Positions 1 to 6,755 of a stretch of DNA of 30,425 nucleotides are shown here, in pieces (position 1 is the stretch's first letter; every line of letters begins with the position of its first letter). Made by a program: the position numbers and the translations under genes. The DNA is from MnTg04 sp036443455 (GTDB lineage: Bacteria; Pseudomonadota; Gammaproteobacteria; Steroidobacterales; MnTg04). Below the pieces are notes generated by a model. The model did not search any database. It had not been told where the DNA came from and worked only from the letters and a program-made list of their open reading frames with translations. The DNA lies in assembly GCA_036443455.1 (NCBI GenBank), contig JAZFYI010000093.1, positions 1 through 30,425 of the forward strand, written 5' to 3'.

Positions 1-1157
1 AGGTCGGTGAGGCTTATGGCAGCCCGCTGATTCTGTTGCTGCTGGGCGGATTCATGCTCTCCACGGCGCTGGCGAGAAGCGGCGCCCACCGCAGGATCGC
101 GCTCGGCATGGTTCACGCCTTTGGCGGGGACAGTCCCCGGCGACTGGTGTTTGGCTTTATGGCCGCCGCCGCGGTCCTCAGCATGTGGATATCGAATACC
201 GCGACGACGCTGATGTTGCTGCCGATCGTACTGGCGATCACGGAAAAAGTGACCGATAGCCGCATGAAAGTGAGTCTTTTGCTGGGGGTCGCATTTGCCG
301 CCAATATCGGTGGGCTGGGGACGCCGATCGGTACGCCGCCCAACCTGATTTTCATGAAGGTTTACGCGGAAAATACGGGGATCGAGATCACATTCCTGGG
401 ATGGATGAAATGGGCGCTTCCCGTCGTCATGATCATGGTCCCGATCACCGGCATCTGGCTGACCCGCGGGCTCAAAAAACAAGTGAAGCTTGCCTTGCCC
501 GATATGGGAACGTGGCGTTCGGAAGAGATCCGCACGCTGATCGTTTTTGCGCTGACCGCGCTCCTGTGGATGACCCGCAAAGAGCCATTTGGCGGCTGGA
601 GCGCACTGGCCGGGCTACCGACCGCAAATGACGCCAGCGTTGCGTTGCTGGCCGTGGTCGCGATGTTCCTGATACCCAACGGTCGCGGCAGCCGCCTGCT
701 GGTCTGGGATGCCGCGGTCAAGATTCCGTGGGGTATCCTGATCCTGTTTGGCAGCGGCATTTGCATTGCCAGGGCGTTCGTCAGTTCGGGGCTCAGCCTG
801 ACGCTGGGAGCCGCACTGGCGGGACTGGGGCAGCTGCCGCTGCTGCCGATGATTCTCATAATCTGCCTGTCGGTAACTTTCCTGACGGAAGTGACCAGCA
901 ACACCGCCACAACCACGCTGCTGATGCCGATTCTTGCGGCCGCGGCAACCAATACCGGTATCGATCACGCATTGATCATGGTGCCCGCGGCAATGAGCGC
1001 CAGTTTTGCCTTCATGCTGCCGGTGGCGACCGGGCCCAATGCCGTTATTTTTGGATCCGGCCAGTTGACCATCAGGCAAATGGCGCGTGAAGGCATCGTG
1101 CTCAACCTGGTTGGCGCCGTGGTGATCACCAGCGTCGTCTTTGTCCTCCTGGGCTGA
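1..1157 (+). CDS. DASS/SLC13-family anion transporter, 5' end missing
   Basis: The reading frame is open from the first bases (first whole codon at 3) to the TGA at 1155-1157, so the N-terminus lies outside the window. The visible ~385 residues are almost entirely hydrophobic helices. Two SNT-type signatures appear, ISNTATTLMLLP near the start and TSNTATTTLLMP near the end; these paired motifs form the sodium and anion site in the divalent anion:sodium symporter (CitT/SdcS/SLC13) family. A GTPIGTPPN segment follows the first motif and ATGPNAVIFGSG the second, as in the family's internal repeat. Members import dicarboxylates, citrate or sulfate through the inner membrane; the substrate cannot be told from this fragment. 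Roughly 60-120 N-terminal residues would be expected upstream. A hairpin lies about 60 bases after the stop. Confidence 0.9.
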   Translation, partial: VGEAYGSPLILLLLGGFMLSTALARSGAHRRIALGMVHAFGGDSPRRLVFGFMAAAAVLSMWISNTATTLMLLPIVLAITEKVTDSRMKVSLLLGVAFAANIGGLGTPIGTPPNLIFMKVYAENTGIEITFLGWMKWALPVVMIMVPITGIWLTRGLKKQVKLALPDMGTWRSEEIRTLIVFALTALLWMTRKEPFGGWSALAGLPTANDASVALLAVVAMFLIPNGRGSRLLVWDAAVKIPWGILILFGSGICIARAFVSSGLSLTLGAALAGLGQLPLLPMILIICLSVTFLTEVTSNTATTTLLMPILAAAATNTGIDHALIMVPAAMSASFAFMLPVATGPNAVIFGSGQLTIRQMAREGIVLNLVGAVVITSVVFVLLG

Positions 1158-1218
1158 GGATCCGAGAAAGTGGTTTGCGTGCACGGGCGAAATATTCTTC
1201 TCGTGAGCGCGCATAATG

Positions 1219-1246
1219 GGCGCTGTCGCTGTTAGCAGACAGCGCC
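1219..1246 (+). terminator. 9-bp hairpin after the transporter gene, possible terminator
   Basis: GGCGCTGTC (1219-1227) and GACAGCGCC (1238-1246) are perfect inverted repeats with a 10-base loop. The position, 61 bases after the transporter stop, suits a terminator or mRNA end-protecting stem, but no T-run follows on either strand, so a classical intrinsic terminator is not supported. Its sequence resembles the terminator at 4351-4378 read on the other strand. Confidence 0.35.
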
Positions 1247-1270
1247 GCCGGCCATTGTACGCGGCGCTGT

Positions 1271-1296
1271 TTGACATAAATTTACAGCGATTGACA
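1271..1296 (+). promoter_or_regulatory. tandem TTGACAT elements, possible promoter or activator site
   Basis: TTGACAT occurs at 1271-1277 and again at 1291-1297, exactly 20 bases apart in the same orientation. Each contains a perfect -35 hexamer, but neither has a good -10 box at 16-18 bases (cagtct is the best after the second). The pair sits just upstream of the riboswitch aptamer, where its promoter should be. It may be a promoter that depends on an activator, or a direct-repeat operator. Confidence 0.3.
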
Positions 1297-1330
1297 TCTC
1301 AATATTTCCCTGACAGTCTCGAGTCGATTG

Positions 1331-1411
1331 TGAAGGGCACACTTTTTCGAAAGAAGGGGTCGCAAAGCCACCGATCTAAGGGATGTTCCTATGATAGCGG
1401 GGTTACCGAAG
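1331..1411 (+). promoter_or_regulatory. GEMM / cyclic-di-GMP-I riboswitch aptamer
   Basis: All the hallmark blocks of the class I cyclic-di-GMP aptamer are present in order. GGGCAC is at 1335-1340. A P2 stem follows, CTTTTTC (1342-1348) with GAAGGGG, capped by a GAAA tetraloop. GTCGCAAAGCC is at 1359-1369. P3 carries a GAAA-receptor pattern, TCTAAG (1375-1380) facing TATGA (1390-1394). The 3' block is AGCGGGGTTACCG (1396-1408). The layout matches the well-studied Vibrio cholerae Vc2 aptamer closely. The receptor shows a compensatory change: the outer C-G of the canonical 11-nt receptor is U-A here. The aptamer lies 113 bases upstream of the 475-residue membrane protein and points toward it. 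The outer P1 helix is not obvious by eye; GACAG (1312-1316) with CTGTC (1421-1425) is one candidate closing helix. Confidence 0.93.
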
Positions 1412-1520
1412 CAGATTTATCTGTCTCCATGAGGCCGGCCGCGCCGGCGGCCCCGCTGAACCATCCCCGCTTTGACCACGGCGGTTTGCGCTAACGACGA
1501 TTGTCCATGGGAGACACGAC
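1412..1520 (+). promoter_or_regulatory. riboswitch expression platform (anti-aptamer and SD-sequestering strands)
   Basis: Three pairings compete here. First, CGGCGGCCCCGCT (1445-1457) can pair with the aptamer 3' strand 1396-1408 at 12 of 13 positions (two G-U), which would unfold the aptamer. Second, GCCGGC (1434-1439) and GCCGGC (1443-1448) form a 6-bp hairpin that excludes the first pairing. Third, GTCTCCATG (1423-1431) can pair with CATGGGAGAC (1506-1515), burying the ribosome binding site GGGAGA with one bulged G. No T-run is present, so control of translation is more likely than intrinsic termination. Sign (ON or OFF) cannot be decided from sequence alone. Confidence 0.6.
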
Positions 1521-2948
1521 ATGAGCTTGGATCAGTTTCTTTCTATTACACCCAGCCCGGTGATATCGGCCATCATCTGGGCGGTAATCATTATTGCACT
1601 CCTTTACCTGGCGAGGTCGACGGTGCACGCGGCGATACACAGCGCAGGCGGGATTTTGCACAATGCCATGCGCATTGGCTCACGCTCGATTCTGCGGGCG
1701 GAAACCCGGCTCGCGGAGCGCAACAAGGAAGTGCTGCTGGCTGCGGGGCGGGAAGCCAAGGAAAGGGTTATCGAGCGCGAGTTTGAGCGGGTCGGCGATT
1801 CTGTAGATAAAGACCTGTCCAAGTACCCGGCTTTGCGGCGCAGGCTCAACGAGGCCATTGCCCGGATCGATGAAGACCACCAAAACGCGATCGATGTCCC
1901 TCCTTCTCCGCCGGGCTGGACCAAGGCCGTTGAAGTGGTCGCCAAGATCGATGCCCCCAGCGACTATATGATCGGCAACATCCTCGCCGATATCCACAAG
2001 TCACTGGTCAAGGCCCACAACCAGGCGATAGAGGAATATCGAAAAGCCAGTGCGACACGGCACAAAATATTGAGCGGGATGATGCCGCAATGGATCAAGA
2101 TTCAGCAGACGCTGGCAGCGGTAACCAAGAACATCGACAGCCTGTTAAAAAGATCGCGCGAAATCGACCGGCACATGAAGGAATATGAAGACATCGTCAA
2201 GGGTACCGATCGGGCCGTGCAGACGCTTTCGTCCTCGTCGCTGGTACAGTTTTTCGTTTCCGCGCTGGTCCTGGTGGTCGCTCTTGGCGGTGCGACCGTC
2301 AATTTCTCGCTGATCGCCCGGCCGATGGCTGAAATGGTCGGTGGGACCAATTTTATCGGCAGTTTTCGGACCGCCGATATCGCGGCCCTGGTCATCATCC
2401 TCGTCGAAATCACCATGGGCCTGTTCTTGATGGAGTCCATGCGCATAACGCGCTTGTTCCCGGTGATCGGCGCATTACCGGACAAGATGAGAGTCAGGAT
2501 GATATGGGTAACGTTCACGATACTGTTTTTGTTGGCCAGCGTGGAAGCAGGGCTCGCCTACATGCGCGAGATACTGCTGCAGGACGAACTGGCAACCAGC
2601 GCGATACTGCGTGGTGACAGCACGCTGATAGCGGCCGGCGATTTTCAATGGATAACCACGGCGGCACAGATGGGCATGGGCTTCGTGCTGCCGTTTGCGC
2701 TGGTATTCGTTGCCATCCCGCTGGAAACGTTCGTGCATTCGATGCGTACGGTCATCGGCGTGATCGGGATAGGCTTGCTCGGCATCGTTGCATTGTCGAT
2801 GCGGGTCCTGGGCAATGCCTTCCGCTATGGCGCGAATTTCCTGCAGAGACTGTACGACCTGCTGATCATCGTGCCGTTATGGATAGAGCACATGGTGGCC
2901 AGGAAACGACACGGTTCGGCCGGTCAATTTAAAGAGGTGTCACCATGA
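1521..2948 (+). CDS. multi-pass membrane protein of unknown family, riboswitch-controlled
   Basis: I do not recognise the family. The 475-residue product starts at an ATG seven bases after GGGAGA. One membrane segment lies at about residues 13-31. A long charged, helical soluble region (about 40-235, many Glu, Arg and Lys, probably partly coiled coil) follows. A cluster of hydrophobic helices comes next, near 240-262, 284-306, 327-348, 380-403 and 410-430, with a possible sixth near 443-458. The C-terminus is short and basic. The topology, a long soluble arm between one N-terminal anchor and a C-terminal helix bundle, would suit a signalling or scaffold protein of the inner membrane; that is inference. 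Its TGA overlaps the ATG of the VWA lipoprotein gene (ATGA), implying coupled translation. The leader holds a cyclic-di-GMP-I riboswitch, so its level probably follows cyclic-di-GMP. Confidence 0.9.
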   Translation: MSLDQFLSITPSPVISAIIWAVIIIALLYLARSTVHAAIHSAGGILHNAMRIGSRSILRAETRLAERNKEVLLAAGREAKERVIEREFERVGDSVDKDLSKYPALRRRLNEAIARIDEDHQNAIDVPPSPPGWTKAVEVVAKIDAPSDYMIGNILADIHKSLVKAHNQAIEEYRKASATRHKILSGMMPQWIKIQQTLAAVTKNIDSLLKRSREIDRHMKEYEDIVKGTDRAVQTLSSSSLVQFFVSALVLVVALGGATVNFSLIARPMAEMVGGTNFIGSFRTADIAALVIILVEITMGLFLMESMRITRLFPVIGALPDKMRVRMIWVTFTILFLLASVEAGLAYMREILLQDELATSAILRGDSTLIAAGDFQWITTAAQMGMGFVLPFALVFVAIPLETFVHSMRTVIGVIGIGLLGIVALSMRVLGNAFRYGANFLQRLYDLLIIVPLWIEHMVARKRHGSAGQFKEVSP

Positions 2949-3589
2949 AAATCCGGACACTACCGATAATCCTCATTTTCCTGCTCACGGCATGCGGGGA
3001 ACCGGTTGCCAGGAACACGGGTGCGTATCTGCTGCTCGATACCTCCGGCACCTATAGCGATGAGCTGGACAAGGCGGTACACATTATCAACTACACTTTG
3101 ACCAGGCTGGGGCCGTCTGACAGTTTCGCCGTGGCGCGAATCGATACGGGTAGTTTCAGTGAAAAGGACATCGTCGCGAAAGTGACTTTCGACGATCGGC
3201 CGAGCACCACAAACCGGCAGAAGCGCCAGTTCTCTGAGGCGATCGCTGCATTTACCCGCAACATAAAGGCGGCGCCATACACGGATATTACCGGCGGTAT
3301 CCTGCAGGCGATCGAGTACCTCAACGAAAAGGAAACCGGCCGCAAGGTGATATTTATATTCTCGGACATGAAGGAGGAGCTGGCGGAAGGCTATGTCCGG
3401 GACGTGCCGCTGGAGTTGGATGGATTCGAGGTGGTTGCGCTGAATGTCACGAAGTTGCGCACCGATAATGTCGATCCCAGGCAGTATCTCGACCGCCTCG
3501 AAGAGTGGAAAACAGTGGTGGAAGCGGGCGGAGGCACCTGGCGGGTCATCAACGATCTCGATCGGCTGGAGAAATTGCTGGGGCGCTGA
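2945..3589 (+). CDS. VWA-like domain lipoprotein
   Basis: A 214-residue exported lipoprotein. The N-terminus is a short lipoprotein signal with lipobox LLTAC, Cys17 being the predicted lipidated residue. The mature part begins almost at once with a von Willebrand A fold: a hydrophobic strand YLLLDTSGT carries the MIDAS pattern DxSxT (Asp32, Ser34, Thr36). TDITGG near residue 114 could supply the MIDAS threonine, and IFIFSDM (Asp141) the later aspartate. Such domains bind a divalent metal and a partner protein. The gene overlaps the membrane-protein gene by four bases and has its own GAGGT site, so the two products are probably made together and may interact at the inner-membrane surface. No MoxR-type ATPase or BatA/BatB-type partner is in the window. 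The VWA call rests on motifs only. Confidence 0.85.
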   Translation: MKIRTLPIILIFLLTACGEPVARNTGAYLLLDTSGTYSDELDKAVHIINYTLTRLGPSDSFAVARIDTGSFSEKDIVAKVTFDDRPSTTNRQKRQFSEAIAAFTRNIKAAPYTDITGGILQAIEYLNEKETGRKVIFIFSDMKEELAEGYVRDVPLELDGFEVVALNVTKLRTDNVDPRQYLDRLEEWKTVVEAGGGTWRVINDLDRLEKLLGR

Positions 3590-3679
3590 TACCGGTAGCG
3601 GAACGATTCCGTAACGTGATCCCGGTCACTGATATCATGTCTGGAAGGCCGTTACACTGCTGTCGAAACGAATTCTGAA

Positions 3680-3701
3680 CCGACCGCACTTCGATGGTCG
3701 G
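3680..3701 (+). promoter_or_regulatory. inverted repeat before the DUF2799-like gene
   Basis: CCGACC (3680-3685) and GGTCGG (3696-3701) are perfect inverted repeats with a 10-base spacer, ending two bases before the ribosome binding site GGGAGA. It could be an mRNA stem or an operator. The 125-base gap between the VWA gene and this gene may contain a separate promoter; I see no convincing -35/-10 pair. Confidence 0.3.
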
Positions 3702-3714
3702 CTGGGAGAACGGC

Positions 3715-4332
3715 ATGAATATTCGAATTGTCCTGGTGGCCCTGTTTGCCATGCAAGGATGCGCAACCATGAGCCAGGAGGAATGCGAGACCGGCGATTG
3801 GTATGCCATCGGTTATGAAGACGGAGCCCAGGGCCGGAATGCCGAGCGCATCGGAAAATACAGAAAAGCCTGCGCCGATCACAATATTACGCCCGATCTG
3901 GGCGCCTACCAGGATGGCAGAAAAGAAGGGTTGAGAGAATTCTGCCAGCCGCAAACCGGTTTTGCGGCAGGCCGGCGCGGCTATAGTTATTCAGGAATTT
4001 GCCCCGCCGATCTCGAACCGGCATTTGTCGCCGCCTACCAGGAAGGCAGGCATTTGTATTCGTTGCGCACACAGGTAGACGATACGACCCGCAGGCTCGC
4101 CCTCCGCAAGGCCGAATTGCACGAGCTGGAGGAGGACATGGTACATGTCGCGGCGGCGCTGATTGACGACGAGACCACCTACGAGGAACGGGCAATCCTG
4201 CTGTTGGATGCCAAGGATATGGCGCATCGCCAGGACGAGCTCGAGCACAAGATCCTGCACCTGGAAAGGGATCAAGCGGTTTTCCAGGATCGACTGGCGA
4301 ACTACGAACATTCGCTGAGATACAGTTACTGA
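3715..4332 (+). CDS. DUF2799-like lipoprotein
   Basis: The chosen ATG at 3715 follows GGGAGA by six bases and gives a 205-residue protein starting with a lipoprotein signal (MNIRIVLVALFAMQGC, lipid Cys at about 16). An ATG seven codons upstream has no ribosome site and breaks the signal peptide. The mature half carries the repeated pattern seen in DUF2799 proteins: GDWYAIGYEDGAQG, then YQDGRKEGLREFC and a CP/F..YQEGR stretch. The C-terminal third (about residues 115-200) is a charged alpha-helical coiled coil. Members are envelope lipoproteins without assigned function. The gene follows the VWA lipoprotein gene on the same strand after 125 bases and is closed by a strong terminator, so it may be the last gene of the riboswitch operon or a separate unit. 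Confidence 0.82.
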   Translation: MNIRIVLVALFAMQGCATMSQEECETGDWYAIGYEDGAQGRNAERIGKYRKACADHNITPDLGAYQDGRKEGLREFCQPQTGFAAGRRGYSYSGICPADLEPAFVAAYQEGRHLYSLRTQVDDTTRRLALRKAELHELEEDMVHVAAALIDDETTYEERAILLLDAKDMAHRQDELEHKILHLERDQAVFQDRLANYEHSLRYSY

Positions 4333-4346
4333 TCGATAATCACGAT

Positions 4347-4384
4347 GAAAAAGGGCGCCGTCTGCCGACAGCGCCCTTCTTTTC
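4347..4384. terminator. bidirectional intrinsic terminator
   Basis: AAGGGCGC (4351-4358) pairs perfectly with GCGCCCTT (4371-4378), and GTC/GAC inside extends the stem. T-rich tracts follow on both strands: CTTTTC on + and TTTTTCATC on -. It separates the + strand lipoprotein gene from the convergent - strand M3 peptidase gene and serves both. Confidence 0.85.
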
Positions 4385-4403
4385 GTACTGACAAACGATT
4401 TGC

Positions 4404-6581
4404 TTATTCGTCGTTATCGGCCATTCCTCTACGTTCGAGCAGCGGCTGGATTGACGGCTCGCGACCACGGAACGCGACATACATGTCCATGCCCGGTTCG
4501 GAACCGCCTTTGGCGAGAATATGCTCACGATATTTCGCCGCCGTTTCCTGGTCAAACAGGCTGGTTTCCTTGAAGGCCTGGAACGCATCGGCATCCAGGA
4601 CCTCGGACCACATATAGCCGTAGTAACCGGAGGAATAACCACCCGAAAAAATATGGGCGAAATAGCCGCTGCGGTAACGTGGGATGATTTCTTCGATCAA
4701 CCCGATCGCTGCCATGGCCGCGTTTTCGAATTCTCTCGGGTCACCGATTTCGACCGGGTAGCCCAGCGTGTGGTAGGTCAGATCGAGATAGGTTGCCGCC
4801 ATGTATTCAACCGTCGCGAATCCCTGGTTGAATTTTGCCGAGGCGACCATCTTGTCGATGAATTCCTGCGGTATCGGCTCGCCGGTCTTGTAATGTTTGG
4901 CGAACAAGCGCAAGACTTCAGGTTCACCCATCCAGTTTTCCATGACCTGCGAGGGAAACTCAACGAAATCCCGCGGCGTATTGGTTCCGGCGAGGGACTC
5001 GTAGGTCACATCGGACAGCATGCCGTTGAGGGCATGGCCGAATTCATGGAAAGTCGTTCCCGCATCGCCATAACTGATCAGCGACGGCGAATCGCCGGTC
5101 GGCGCCGGGAAATTGAAATTGTTGGTAATGATCGGGCTGACTTTTCCGCCAAATTTCCGCTGCGAGCGCAATGCGTTCATCCAGGCGCCACCGCGTTTGC
5201 TCTCGCGGGCAAACCAGTCCATGTAAAGAATCGCCAGGTGGCTGCCATCGGCGTCGAATACTTCGAACACTTCCTGGTCCGGATGCCAGGTCGGAAGATC
5301 ATCGCGTTTTTCGAAGCTCAGACCGAATAATTTATTGGCGACGGCGAACGCGCCATCACGAACGGCGCCCACTTCGAAATAGGGCCGCAACGCCTCCTGA
5401 TCCAGCTGGTAACGCGCCTTGCGAACCTTTTCGGTGTAATGCCGCCAGTCCCAGCCGCGGACCTGGTCGGCTATACCATCGGCGTCCATCATCTTTTGCA
5501 GCGCCGCCCGCTCCTTTATGGCCAGCGCAAGCGCCGGTTTCCAGACCTGGTCGAGCAGTTCGTAAACGCGCTCCGGCGTTTCCGCCATGTTGTCGCTAAG
5601 AACGAAATGGGCGTGGCTTGCATAACCCATCAGCTGTGCACGCTCGGCACGCAGCGCGACCATGCGGGCAAGAATTTCCTTGTTGTCGGCATCGTTGTCG
5701 TTATCGCCACGCATTGCATAAGCCAGGTAGATCTTTTTGCGCAGCTCGCGGTTTGGCGAATACTCGAGAAACGGGTTGATGCTGGGTCTTTGCAAAGTAA
5801 ACACCCAGCACTCGCATTCGTGACCGCGGCGCTTTGCTTCCTCTGCGGCCAGCGCGACCAGGTTGCCCGGCAGTCCGCCGAGATCGGCGCGATCGCTCAC
5901 CAGCAGTTCAAACTCGTTGGTCTCGTCGAGCAGGTTCTCACCGAATTGCTGCGACGAGCTGGCAAGTTCGGAATTGATTTCCTTGAGGCGTTCCTTCGAT
6001 TTTTCATCCAGGTTCGCGCCCGAGCGAATAAACCCTTTGTGCGATTCGGACAGCAAGCGCATCTGCTCCGCACCCAGATCCAGGGACTCGCGTTGCTCAA
6101 AAATGGCGTGGACCCGTGCAAACAGGTCTTCATTCAGGAAGATCGCGTCGCGCATGGCCGATAGTTCGGGTGCGATCAGCTTGGCGGTTTCACGGATCGA
6201 ATCATTGGAATGCGCCGAGTTGACCGAAAAAAAGACGCTGGACACCTGGTTCAGATCGCTACCGGTTGATTCCAGCGCCTCGATGGTATTGGCGAAGGTC
6301 GGTGCATCGGGGTTGGCGGTGATTTTATCCACTTCGGCCAGCGTTCGCTCGATGCCCTCACGCAGCGCCGGCAGATAATGTTCGTCCTCGATCAGATCGA
6401 ACGGCGGTACGCCAAACGGCGTATCCCATTCCGCGAGCAGTGGGTTGCCGGCGATGTCAGCTTTATCGGCCGCTATTTCACTGCCTTTTTCGCTCGCATC
6501 GGCGCCAGTTTCCTGGTTGGCTTGCTCACAGCCTGTGAGTACCAGGCCGGAGGCCAGGATGAGTCCCAAAAAATGTTTCAT
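4404..6581 (-). CDS. M3 family zinc metallopeptidase (peptidyl-dipeptidase type), lipoprotein
   Basis: The start at 6581 gives 725 residues beginning with a lipoprotein signal, MKHFLGLILASGLVLTGC, with lipidated Cys near residue 18 followed by a low-complexity acidic linker. Starts further upstream would run into the divergent ppnN gene and lack a signal. The catalytic motif of family M3 is HEFGH at residues 512-516, with the third zinc ligand Glu541 in FVEFPSQ. Length and the C-terminal SGGYSSGYYGYMWSEVLDADAF region match Dcp-like peptidyl-dipeptidases, which remove C-terminal dipeptides from oligopeptides. Unlike cytoplasmic Dcp or oligopeptidase A, this one should sit in the periplasm on a membrane. 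It feeds peptide-derived amino acids into a neighbourhood rich in amino-acid catabolism genes. It ends at the bidirectional terminator. Confidence 0.95.
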   Translation of the reverse strand: MKHFLGLILASGLVLTGCEQANQETGADASEKGSEIAADKADIAGNPLLAEWDTPFGVPPFDLIEDEHYLPALREGIERTLAEVDKITANPDAPTFANTIEALESTGSDLNQVSSVFFSVNSAHSNDSIRETAKLIAPELSAMRDAIFLNEDLFARVHAIFEQRESLDLGAEQMRLLSESHKGFIRSGANLDEKSKERLKEINSELASSSQQFGENLLDETNEFELLVSDRADLGGLPGNLVALAAEEAKRRGHECECWVFTLQRPSINPFLEYSPNRELRKKIYLAYAMRGDNDNDADNKEILARMVALRAERAQLMGYASHAHFVLSDNMAETPERVYELLDQVWKPALALAIKERAALQKMMDADGIADQVRGWDWRHYTEKVRKARYQLDQEALRPYFEVGAVRDGAFAVANKLFGLSFEKRDDLPTWHPDQEVFEVFDADGSHLAILYMDWFARESKRGGAWMNALRSQRKFGGKVSPIITNNFNFPAPTGDSPSLISYGDAGTTFHEFGHALNGMLSDVTYESLAGTNTPRDFVEFPSQVMENWMGEPEVLRLFAKHYKTGEPIPQEFIDKMVASAKFNQGFATVEYMAATYLDLTYHTLGYPVEIGDPREFENAAMAAIGLIEEIIPRYRSGYFAHIFSGGYSSGYYGYMWSEVLDADAFQAFKETSLFDQETAAKYREHILAKGGSEPGMDMYVAFRGREPSIQPLLERRGMADNDE

Positions 6582-6607
6582 TAATTCAGCCCTTGATGTC
6601 GGAGAAT

Positions 6608-6638
6608 CGGCGAGCATACCAGTTTTCCAGGCTCGCCG
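6608..6638. repeat. inverted repeat CGGCGAG / CTCGCCG in the peptidase-ppnN gap
   Basis: CGGCGAG (6608-6614) and CTCGCCG (6632-6638) are perfect inverted repeats with a 17-base spacer, in the 174-base divergent gap. A related element, GGCGAG followed by CAGGCTCGCC, lies at 9882-9900 right after the glutamate dehydrogenase stop. They may be two copies of a small dispersed palindrome. Confidence 0.3.
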
Positions 6639-6755
6639 GCCTGCCGTGCGCGACGCTGCGTGTGATATACAGGTTAGCGCGATACTGGCCTGGCTCCTTT
6701 TTCTACGCGGACTGGCCGGTAACACTAGGTTAGTATTGAGCTGCGGACCCAACGA

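Noticed and set aside
1297..1494. Small reading frame overlapping the riboswitch (1216-1494)
   Set aside because: It runs through the conserved aptamer and has no ribosome site or recognisable protein features.
2945..3589. VWA protein as part of a MoxR/Bat or chelatase-type system
   Set aside because: No AAA+ ATPase gene is adjacent, and the single-domain lipoprotein form does not match those systems.
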